A stretch of DNA of 64,000 nt, taken from NCBI GenBank assembly GCA_037833965.1, contig AP031353.1, positions 7,318,501 to 7,382,500 of the forward strand. Reading direction: 5' to 3'. Shown here piece after piece: positions 1-10,803 of the stretch. This DNA comes from Marchantia polymorpha subsp. ruderalis. Lineage: Eukaryota > Streptophyta > Marchantiopsida > Marchantiales > Marchantiaceae. The notes under the pieces are model-generated. The model had not been told where the DNA came from, did no database searches, and worked only from the letters and a program-made list of their open reading frames with translations. Position numbers and translations under genes: made by a program. Position 1 is the first letter of the stretch. Each line of letters starts with the position of its first letter.

Positions 1-873
1 TATCAGTGACATCTTCCCAATAATGACATAGAACTCAAAAACTATTAGGTTTTAACTTGTAAATCTATCCAGTAAGAACTCTAATGTTAGTATTGGCATA
101 AGCAACATGATATTATCTAGTAGTGATGCTTCTAACTATAATTTTCAAAAAAATAAAATTTATTCATTCTTTATTGCGCTTACTCCAGCCGAACTCCCAA
201 CTTTTGACTTCGACTCCTGCTTGCCACTAACATGGCGTTGAATCACACTACTTAACTGCCTTGACTCCTCCTCACTACAGCAGGCTTTCCTTGCATTCAC
301 TCATCCGTCCATGTCTGTGCTCTCCCACACCCTGCTCTAGGAAAAACAAGAGAAAATATTGGAAATGGTGGTTCTGTAACATCAATTTATTATAATTTAT
401 TTGTCCACATAATCCCATCGTACAACCCCATCCATTCTTATCTATGTTGAGTTACTTTCATTTTGTTGTTTCAACCATTTTACATGTGAGAAGACACAAC
501 TTAGTCTACGAATTGAATTTCCTCAACTCTGCTTGCTCACAATTCAACATTTATAACTATGATTTACCTTGGAGATCTCAGTTTTCTTGCTCAATATTCA
601 TCATTTATAACTTTGGTTTATCTTGGAGACCCAATGTTACGTTTACTAAAAACAATTTGAAATTTGAATTCCAAGACAAGTAGTCAAGAATGATACTATC
701 CGCCTAATGACCCACTAAATATTTATCGTATCCGCGAAGCGTGCAATATAAATGGTTCTATATGATACGCTAAATGCTACCCAACATCGTGTGAGTGACA
801 CCTCCCAATAGTGACATACGAATCTAGAACTCAATGTACGTCACTATTAGGAGGTTTAACTCTGTATGTGATA
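1..873. repeat. Two diverged copies of a repeat at the left edge
   Basis: Positions 1-64 and about 788-873 share the order GTGACA, TCCCAATA, GTGACATA, GAACTCAA, ACTATTAGG and TTTAACT, with several small gaps. The second copy also holds an internal inverted repeat, ACCTCCCAATAGTGAC against GTCACTATTAGGAGGT. The pair may be remnants of LTRs or of a small foldback element. No matching target duplication was found, so the family is open. Confidence 0.45.
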
Positions 874-2579
874 TTTTTAAAAATTTAAAAAAATCCAGAG
901 CATTTAATCAAAAAAAAGTATCTTTTATGACTTTGAGAATTTTTAAAATTAGAATTATCCCAAATTATCTTAATATTTCCAAAAAAATATTCTTTTGAAA
1001 TGAATCATTTAAATTTGAAAATATTTAATATCCGAAATTTCTATTGCTTGACAATGTTTAGAAAATTTCAGTTATCAAAGCTCAACCTCTTTAAATATGT
1101 TTCATGAATGAGCTTCTTATAACAGAAAAAATTCATGAAATCTAAGAATAATAATAAAAATTCATAACATGAAGGAATCTCATGCATGTTTGATTTAATT
1201 TTAGTTTCTAGATGATTTTATTCGGAAGCTTATCTTTATTAGAATAATTTTATAGTATTATATTTTTTATTTTTTTAAGGAAAAATTTATCATATATATA
1301 AAAATTGAAATAGCTACTAGTTTTTATTATATGATCATGTATAATATGAGTCAATTCTTCCTGCTTTCTATATTTTTATGTATAGAGGTATCATTTTTTA
1401 TGTAATCAATTCTAATTTAATATACAAGATTGACGATGGAAGAAAATTATTATAATCAGTTATTATGATAAGAAATTATATATATTTTGTGAAAAATACA
1501 TTACTCCATTCAAGTCAATGTGTATAATTATAATCACAAAATGAAATATAAATAAATTACACAAATCTATTAATAATTTGAACTTTTCATTTTGTGAGTA
1601 TGGCAATTGGAAAAACTCTGGTAAATATATCATGACTCATAATGCTTAATCTTTTTTATCGCCACATCATGATTCTCAAATTGAGTTTAAGATTCAAATG
1701 CATGCACATATACTGAGTATTCACATAATCGTGAATTTAAATAAGCTTTGGAGAATAAGGAAAGATTTGATACTTTGATTAATATACTTTGATTTCTAGT
1801 TTAGAACTGCATACATCATTGAGCAAATCTACAATAAAAAACCAAAGCTTTACAGTTGATTATTGAAAAAAATTACTGAAAGTGTTTATGGTTTTTTTTA
1901 ATAAAAAATAAAGTTAATTGATGTAAATATCAATCTATGATTTTATGAAAATAAATTAAAAGACTACATTTGCATGATTCTTTTTAATGATTTTTTTTGT
2001 GATATACATTGGAAATTTTTTACAAAATTCTAGAAAACGATGTCTTCTGTCATGTAATGTAGTCAATACTAGAATATTTTTAACTTAAGAAGAATAAAAT
2101 CTTGAACTTCTGAGTCAAAAAATTGAAGTCAAACTTAGATTATTCAACATTAAAATCATCAATATATATTTTTCAACAATAAACGTAAGGCAAATCTTAT
2201 TTATTTTAATACATATTTTAGAGATACATCAATTGTAAACAACATATATATCTAACTTTGGTATTGGATTTGATTTAATATGTGAACAAAACATTTTGAT
2301 TCAAAAATTCAAGTATTGTGATGAAATAATAAGGCGAGATGACTTTTACATGCTATAATAGCTAAACCTAGATGATTGTGTCTAGGTTTGGATTTTTAAA
2401 ACATAGTAATCATATTGAAGAAACTTTTCAATTTTTTTTTATAAAATTATCATAATTATATAAGCAATGCTGACATAAACATGATAGAAAATAACTGAGA
2501 TATATATGATCAGTGAATCAAACCGCGCAAGCCGATTTAAACAAAAAAAAATTGAAATAGAACTGTTACAAGAAATAAA
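64..2579. other. AT-rich intergenic stretch, no gene seen
   Basis: Very AT-rich sequence with many short A and T runs. The longest reading frame (444-683, 79 codons) has no recognisable motif and AT-biased composition, so I do not call it. A small hairpin with 9-bp arms (AAACCTAGA / TCTAGGTTT) lies near 2365-2390. Nothing else is supported. Confidence 0.6.
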
Positions 2580-3330
2580 AAAATCCACATATCTTTAAAA
2601 TTCTTAAAAAAATAAATTTGGTAAGCACATCAGCTGGACTGAGTATCAATCTTGATTAGCTTAATACTTTAATCACACATTGCAATTTTGATAGAATGAT
2701 ATCTAATGTCGATATGTTTCACCGTGTTATTCATCATTTGATTTACAACAAGATGTAACGCATTTTGATTATCATAATGAAGAATGATAATTTTCCATTT
2801 CAATCTGATATTTGTGATAAGCTTATTCAACCAAATAGCTTCATTTGCTGCTTTGTCTACCGCAACATATTAAATTTCATTGTAGACAGAGTTACGCATT
2901 TCTTCAAAATGTATCTTTAAAGTTAAAGATGCATTTTGAAGAAATGCATCTTTAACTAATGCGTACATCATCAAGTGTAAATACATTTATCTTCGTTGAT
3001 TTACTCTTGTCTAAGTCATGTTCATAGCTAGCATCAACATAGCTTAGCAAGAATTTGGTATTATCTTATAACCATCAAACAATATACCATAATCAATACT
3101 CTTCAAATACTAAGAACCCATTTCACTACTTGAAAATGCATATTTTCCAAAATTGACATGTAGTTGCTCACGTTGCTGATAGCTAAAACAATATTAAATC
3201 TTATGGACATCATTAAATACATGAGACTATCTAGAGCTGTGCCATAGAGAATTGATAAGATATTGTTCTTCTCAATGATATTGGTTACACATTATGTTGC
3301 AAAAAGTTTAAAGTGTGATACCAAAAATTT
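2580..3330 (-). mobile_element. Ty1/copia retrotransposon fossil (end of RT plus RNase H)
   Basis: On the minus strand the conceptual translation shows, in the right order, the copia signatures of the end of reverse transcriptase (SLMYLM, then WVLR) and of RNase H (YVAVDKAANEAIWL, HYDNQNALHL, KHIDIRYHSI, then a KIDTQ-like end). Only the 3' part of pol is recognisable; gag, protease and integrase were not seen and LTRs were not delimited. It is broken in several places and clearly old. A palindrome at 2896-2947 lies inside it. Confidence 0.8.
2896..2947. repeat. Long palindrome, 24-bp arms with 4-bp loop
   Basis: The arms at 2896-2919 and 2924-2947 are reverse complements at 23 of 24 positions, with spacer AAGT. 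A further copy of the arm's start (ATGCATCTTTAACTAATGCG) trails off to the right, so local duplication may have produced it. It lies within the copia fossil. Confidence 0.75.
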
Positions 3331-5758
3331 CAAACTCTTTTAAAGTATGCAATGATAAAATTGTCAAGCATATATGAACAAAAGTGACTTGATTCAACCA
3401 TAGTCTTTTCTTTTCCATATCTCTATGAATACTTATCCATATATTGTTGTTGACTTACCCATGATGTATATCCTTATTCTATCTTGTCTCGACTATGATT
3501 TAAATTTAATCACCTCTATTTTTTGGACATACTTATGTTAGCAACCTTAAAAAGAATTGCACAGGAATTATAATTATTGACTTAATTTAGATCTTCATAT
3601 CATTTTGTTTAGCTTAAGCTTAGTTAGTAGGCTGGTTAGTCACACATATGAGAGCTCATCGAAGCTCTTCGTGACACATTTCGTGTTTTCCGTAAAAAAA
3701 GCTTGAGTTATTGTCGTGCATGTAGTCCACAATGATGAATCAAACATATTCTCAATACATGATCTTAAAGTACTGTATGTATTGAGAATATGTAGATTGA
3801 AAGTAGATTGAATTCTTGTGTTAAGGTTTGGGAGTGAATGAGTATTTCTTTGTGTACATGATCTAAAAGTACTTCGATCGCAGAAGTGCTTGGAGCAGAA
3901 ATTTGGAATTTAATCATTAAGATCTCTATGATGGGGATAGAAATATTTCAATTACAAGAAATTGGATGAAAGAGATTATGACTGAGCTTCATAAAATAAT
4001 AGTATGTTCAGATCTAGGCGCAAGTGCTAGGTTAAGAGTCGACACAAAAAAAGATGGAGTCAATAGGAAGATAAAAACTTTACACGCCAGCTTTGATATT
4101 GACGAATCATAACAAATCTGAACAGTCCAGCCCTAAGTTAGCCGAAGTCACCCATAGGTGAAATATAGATAAAAATTAAGTTCTTTTTTTTACTATATGG
4201 CGCTAACACTATATTAATTATCCATCCTCCACCGAACCATGTATATGAGTATGCACAAAGAACAAGTGATAAACGTTTTTGAGGACGGCTCAATTCTTAT
4301 ATATTGGGAAAAGTATTCTCGGAGAATGTTCAAAATTACGCAATGATGCAACGCAGGATGACAAGAGAGCAACGCACTTATTCTTCATCAAGTTTCCATT
4401 TCATGTTTTTGGATGGAGTGGCTAAAACCTCAAGAGAGAAAATTGTACCTAATGGAGATTGATTCTTCCAAGTTGACAAGCATAGTTTACTAGTAGAAAG
4501 AGTAATTCAGACACCAAAATCACTTCTCTAACGCTGGTTGAACTATCATGGAATTGTCAAAAGAATTTGGTGGGTTTAGCTTCAACTTCGAAGAGTCACA
4601 AGTGATTGTGGCGAAGAGGCGCAAGGCAAATATGGAGAAAACCTTATCTTCGCTCCAATCAAGAAAAGAGTCTTGGAGAATAATCAAAATTGGTGGCTTT
4701 GGAACCCAAACAAGCTAGGCTAAATCGAAAGCCACAAAGCCGGGTTTGCAAGAGGTTCACAACCTTTGTCTTCGGTGCTACAAATAGCTCACACGTTAAA
4801 CACATTGATTGTACATGTTCTCAAGCGACTTAACAAACTGAAAGTCGCTAACATGGAAGGTTGTAGCTTGAGCTGGATGGATACATGTGTTTGATTCACA
4901 CCATGCATTGATCTCAATGGGGGCAAGACGGGAAATGTCTTGTGTTACGCCAATTCACAGTCAATGTGGATCATTTGAATCAAGAAACGCAACATCTTGA
5001 ACTCATTGACACTTGTGACATGTATCTTTAATTCTCAATACTAGATAATCAACACCTGCAAGAAACTTACGATCGTTGAAGTAGCAATGTAAGAGTAACA
5101 GAGATCGTTAGATTAGCAGTAGTAGAGTATCAACGCCTGCAAAAAGATCTACAATCACTAGATTCGCAATATTAGAGTCCCAACGCCTGCAAGAAGATCT
5201 TCAATCCTTACTTTAGCAATATTCAATGATCGAAAATGATTTTCTAATATGATGTATTTATTGGTATATTATATATGTTCTAAAACACTATTAATAAGGA
5301 TCTATCATCGTTAAATAATCAATTACATCAGGTCAAATTGGGATCCCACTTGTTCGCAAGAGTTAGTCAATATCTGTTGTGACCAATCAGTCAGATAATT
5401 TTATGTTTTGATTCATGGCCGCTGCTATGGCTATGGCTGGCAAGTTCGGGCGAGAAGGCATCTTGGATTCCGAGGCGATGATGAGAACGCAAAGTCGGTT
5501 ATAAATGCAAATGGAAATGTTTGCATTCTTAGCATCTCTAGAAATCAATCGATACTCTACTTTACAAAAGCTGATTCGACTCGTTAGGCAATACTTTTCT
5601 TATCCTTCCTTTTCCAATGAAATGACTCACTTTGGCCGGTCGACGTCAGAAACCAGGATCGACTGACAAAAGTCTTAGGCATACAAATCGCGAGTGCGCA
5701 GGCGTGAGAAATTCCTGAAGTTCTTCAACAGACACAAAGTACCTAAGAAAACTTGTTA
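3331..5758. other. Intergenic stretch with degenerate short repeats
   Basis: No gene is supported. Between about 5050 and 5215 the phrase CAAC(A/G)CCTGCAAG(A) recurs three times (about 5050, 5131 and 5181) with similar trailing sequence (AGATCT..CAATC); this looks like a decayed tandem or LTR-like repeat. Composition is AT-rich on the left and more mixed after 4.2 kb. Confidence 0.45.
3745..3792. repeat. Perfect inverted repeat, 16-bp arms
   Basis: CATATTCTCAATACAT (3745-3760) and ATGTATTGAGAATATG (3777-3792) are exact reverse complements separated by 16 bp. A related ACATGATCTAAAAGTACT string recurs about 100 bp downstream near 3857, suggesting part of a larger decayed repeat. Confidence 0.75.
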
Positions 5759-5767
5759 GTTACCCGG

Positions 5768-7046
5768 CCTCGTCACTAAGGGCTCCTCAAAAATGAGGGA
5801 ACGCGACCTCTGCCCGCCCGGGCTTTCTGCCCGCAGCCCGACCCCCCCTCCTCACCCGGGCCCACATCCCGACCCCCTCCCCCCGCAACCAGACACCCTC
5901 CCCCGCAGCCCGACCTCCCGGTTACTAGTTATTAGTTGTGGAGACCCTCCCGCTTTAGCTCGCCCATCGGGCTCTTTCTCTCGCGGCCTCCCTTCCCCGC
6001 AGGGAACTTGTACTTCGTAGTTTTTTCCTGCCCCATGCCCCAATTCTCCTCCCCTCGCAAAGGGGAGGAGAAATGGAGTAGCATGTTTGGGGCTTCCATT
6101 CTTCTTCCCCCAAAAAACAACTAGGTCTTTTTCTTTCTAAAGCTTTAGTTTCTAAGGAAATTATCTCTCTTCAATTTTTATATTTAAGTAAATCTATTCA
6201 TCTATCAACATGATGGAGAATCACAAGAGAAGGTTTTGAAATATTTTATGAAAGATTTCACAAAAGCAAAATTATAAAGTGATAACAAGATTAATGAAAA
6301 AACTCAAATCATAAATTTTATTTCACAAAAATCTCATGGTCACAATTTTTGCAAGAAATAGAATTTCCTCCTCTGCAAAAAAGGAATCTGATAAGCTGAT
6401 AATCCGAATCGTGCTCTTTTCCCCACATGAAGTTAGGTAACGTCTTGACGAAAGTCTTAAATATCGACGATTATATCCATTCTGGAGAAGACTCGCCCGT
6501 AATAATTAAGTTGGCAGCTACCTGAGGCGGAAAAAACACACTCAATACTCTCATTCTCTGAACTTACATGGCCAGACGAAGGACATAATTCTCAACATCA
6601 TTGTTGGGCTCGATTGTTATTGCCAGCGTTTTTGATTAATCAGAAGTATGATTTTTCCGATTTACTGCTTGAACGCAGCGCCTGCCTGCGTCTAATTTTT
6701 CCAACCAAATCTCCGAAATGGAAGACATGACATGCCTCGCAATACATTTGTCGTTCGCAGTTCTCTTCAAACGTGGGACAGAATCAGAAGAGGCTAAACT
6801 ATTTAATAAAATTTAATGTAATTTAGCGTGAAGGACTCGGTGACTGGCATTGGCAGTGGACAGTGGACGCAGACATTTTGCGAAGGGACGGGAAAGGGAA
6901 AGTGGAGTGATCGGGAGGCGGCCATCCCTAGTCGGGCTGGGGGAAGGGGGGATGGGGTCGGAGGCGGGGAGGTCGGGCTGCGGGCAGAAAGCCCGGGCGG
7001 GCAGAGGTCGCGTTCCCTCATTTTTGAGGAGCCCTTAGTGACGAGG
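5768..7046. mobile_element. Mutator-like (MULE-type) non-autonomous DNA transposon
   Basis: The element is 1279 bp, bounded by terminal inverted repeats that match at all 76 positions (5768-5843 and 6971-7046), beginning CCTCGTCACTAAGGG. The flanks GTTACCCGG at 5759-5767 and 7047-7055 are an exact 9-bp target-site duplication, the size known for Mutator-like elements. Both ends are GC-rich (C-runs and GCCCGGGC) and similarity continues imperfectly inward. The core from about 6140 to 6800 is of ordinary composition and shows no transposase, so it depends on another element to move. A 9-bp-arm hairpin (CTCCTCCCC / GGGGAGGAG) sits at 6046-6070. Perfect ends imply recent insertion. hAT is less likely, because its duplication is 8 bp and its ends usually begin CA. 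Confidence 0.85.
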
Positions 7047-7055
7047 GTTACCCGG

Positions 7056-10000
7056 TGAAGCAGACGTGGAGTCCTTATGAAGAACTCTGCAGAGAGGAGG
7101 ATTCGTGCATCAGTTCTGCAGAATCGAGGATTAATACGTCATAGTATGGTATGAATATGTACTGTATGTCGATAGTCTATAATGCTTCAACGAGTCATAT
7201 TTTTCTTCACTCTAAAGCATCTAAAAGAGAAAATGCAAGTAAACAAATCAGTACGATTTCATGAATTCCAACACTCATCAAAGGCCCATGTTAACGTGAT
7301 CATAGCGTCATAATAAACAGCATGTTACTATTTGAGGCTAGAGCTTACGGAATCTAAAGTTACATATATACGGAACCGGCGGGCAGACTGCTATATTGCT
7401 GAAGCATGCTCCTGAAGAGATCATGCCAAACGGATAAGAGGTGGACTTAATGATTTCTGCCACCAGTTCAATAACTGGTCTCAATTTTCACTCTTTATAC
7501 ACTGCTCATTTCTTTGTTGCCTAAAGTTTCGACGTACTGGTGAAAGTAAAGCTGGTTCCAACCTGTTGTGATTGTTTAGTACACATGCACCTGTTAGTCA
7601 GAAGGTCGGTGACCGCACCACGAGAAACGAATCACATGAAGATGGATTGTTGAACAGGTAATCTTAGAATCTATAGTCATCTTCTCGTGTACAGTAGCTG
7701 CTTTCACGTTGGCAGGTACTTTCCAGCCGATAACCGTTCGCAAACTGAAAGAGCATCGGTAGTAAATACGGTCTGAAGAAAAACCTAAATGATGACATGG
7801 TGGACATGTGAATTTGAAATGAGCTTGAAGAGAAGAGTAAAAAAAGTTGAAGCTTTAATATTTCACGACTAGAGTTTATGAATCCCACAACATTAAAAGA
7901 ATGAGTTTTATTTATTTAAAGGCTAAAGCACAACCACATTGAAGTATTTTGGGAGTTAAACAAAATAAAACACTTTCTGTAAAAAGTCGAATTTTTATTT
8001 CCCTGTTAAGGATGTGGATGATATTTAATATTTTTCCAAATTTTGCAGCATATGAAAAAAAATGTATTATTTATATATTCATACTCATTTCGATTTCAAA
8101 TTAATACGTCACGATGAAAGTCATCTATAAAGTTTAAAAGATTTCTTTTAAACATATTATCATTGTAGTATGTAAAGATAATACACCTTAAACCTGTCAC
8201 TTAAATATAAATAGCATTAGAACTTACCATTCATTAATAGATATTTTATTACAAACATTCTTACTATTCGTTCACAAACATATTCATAATTTCTCACGTT
8301 TGATACTATAAACCTGAATAGGAAAAAAATACATGGTAAGGATGTATTAATGATCAACAACAAAATGATATTATTCTGTCTTTTGAAATTTGCATCTTTC
8401 ATGTTACCTTATGTATCCATGAAAGCGTCTTCAGTATATTTGATAAATGATGTTTATTTTTGGAGATTTTAAAAGTCGATGAAAAATTATAAACGTTGAC
8501 TTTTCTTCATTCAATATCCAAATGATTTTAAAATTGTGAAATACATCTAAAAAGCAGTACATATTCCAAGTAAAAAATATGAAATTCATGCAAATTAATG
8601 TTAAAAAAATTAAGTTCATGCTACTTTATTAAATTTAGATTTAAAGTCGAAAATTCATATGAGATATCCCCGTATCGATAATGAGGATAAATGATACAGA
8701 TGAATTTGAACAACTATCGATCCCACTTATGATATTTTTCTTGGTAGAATATGACTTGACTTAGAGTGATCAACAAGGTTATGAAATACTACAATGAAGA
8801 GGTTTTACTGCATATTCAGCCAAAAGATTCATGTATATTGAGCATTACAAACACCCAAAAGATTCTACTACACTTGTGAAGCTGCCTCTTTCATTAATCT
8901 GCTTCAACGACGTCTTCCGTAGTATCGTGTTTTCCTTCAAGTACTCAAAGACTTCAGCAATTGCAAACAAGATGCGGAGGATGTAAATATGTAATAAATC
9001 CAATATGATTATTTAAATATTAACTATATCACTCAAGGGTAGATTATTCGTCAATGGCAGTAGAGAAGAGTAGAAACACTTGAGAAACCACATCCAACGA
9101 AGCAAATTCTAGACTAGATAGACTTAAGCGTGAAGATTGAAGGCTATAGCAATTTGCAATTATCAAGATTCAACGTCAATAGATAAAAAAAATAGCAAAA
9201 ACTTGTTTATGGAAAATGTCAATCATCACGAAGAAATGATCAATTTAGGGTTTTGTTGGGATGAGAAGAATACCTCACTTACAAATGTATTTTTTGAGTT
9301 TCAAGTATTCTCTCATAGAGAGATTGAACTTAGAAGACATTCTCTCTTGGTATTCACAATTATTCATTTTCATTCAAGAATTTTTGCTGTCTATTACAGC
9401 TTTATAGCATAAAAGCAAAACAAACATTGTTGAACAATACATTAAACGAGCAGGTAGCTTGACTTGTAAACGGGAAAAAAAATTTAAAAATTATGACAAA
9501 AGCTCGACTTTGAAGATCTGCTGTTGAAGTGTCGGGTCTCATCTCAAATCCGACATCTCTAGCCGAGGGGTACTGATCCATAGGCGCTTTTGTGCCTGGT
9601 TAGCGTTGAAGCTTAATGTAACTTTTAGTCCTTCTTTAGTATTTTCTTCACAAATCACCATAATTCAGAAAAGAGGATTGAGCAAGAATTTAGCACCTGC
9701 TGTTGCATTCCTAGAGGCAAGATCTTGTCCTCAGTATGCTGACGGGAGACCTTGGGTACTTGTAGTGAACCTTGAAGATACGCTATGAAATCTTGTGGAT
9801 ATCTACTCAGGGGGAGATTTGACAACCTCTCCCATGCTTTTTCCCTATCTTACTCGGTCCCTCCTCCAAGGGCAGGTTTGGATTGGCCTGATCTGTAATG
9901 AGGTATGTACCCTTTGCTTCCATATATTAGTAATAGGTGCATATCTATCAAGAGTCCATTTCTTGAGTTATTCTGACTACGTACTCACGAAACTTTCATG

Positions 10001-10803
10001 TCAAGCTAAAGCCGGTCATCGCGTGTGTTTGAGCTTAAAAGCTGGAAAGAGCGCACCTGTCGATGACTCAGCCTGATATATTTGTATGACCAAGTGCAGC
10101 GACGCTGTGAAGGAGATCGGAAGTAGATCCTTTTGAGAGTGGAAGTCTCTTTTGCCCACTAACACAGAGATAAATGCACAATTAGGAGCACCCTCTGCAT
10201 TAGTCGTCGCTCTTGCAGAGATGGCATCTGTCACATCCACGGGATTTGTTGTATCGCGTATACCCAACAGATAGCTCGTCTGGATTTAATAATAAGTTCC
10301 TTCAACGACCGAGATATGAGGAGAACTTTAGCGAATGCTATCAGCATGGATTTTCAACTGTGTCTTCTCTGTCGGATATTCGTTGTGACATCGAGGAATC
10401 AGGGTTTGTTACGAAGACGTCAATCGGGAGAGTGATTGGCCGATCGAATCGGGAGAGTGATCGATCGATAGATTACGATGCCCAAACAGTGCTTGATCTT
10501 CAACTCTATCATACTGATACGCTGACTCGGACGTGAGAGCATGGTGTTGAGAACTAAGCGAGGCCAATAATCTTGAAACGACGTTTTAAAAGAGATGAAT
10601 TAAATTGTAGAGGCTACCTTTGCTACATCCGCGGGTAATCTATCTTATAGTCTATGGACATCATATCTGAAAGTGAAGTAAGTGGAAGCTCGATATTTGC
10701 ACTCAGACATACTTACCTAAGTCTTCAACCCGAAACACCGACAACCTTCAACAATTTATACATATGGAACAAAATTCTGTTTAAATTTCGACTGAGACTG
10801 CGT
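7056..10803. other. Intergenic stretch, no defensible gene
   Basis: The left two thirds are AT-rich; from about 9.5 kb the composition becomes more balanced toward the ankyrin gene. Reading frames of 60-107 codons occur on both strands (for example 9795-10076 and 10213-10536 plus, 10016-10267 minus), but they overlap each other, carry no motif I recognise and lack a consistent coding signature. The part next to 10.8 kb would include the 3' untranslated region of the first ankyrin gene. Confidence 0.4.

Noticed and set aside
5793-6043. Pro/Arg-rich open frames at both ends of the MULE (also 6803-7058)
   Set aside because: The same frame appears in mirror image at the other end because it is the terminal inverted repeat translated; it ends in non-conserved C-runs.
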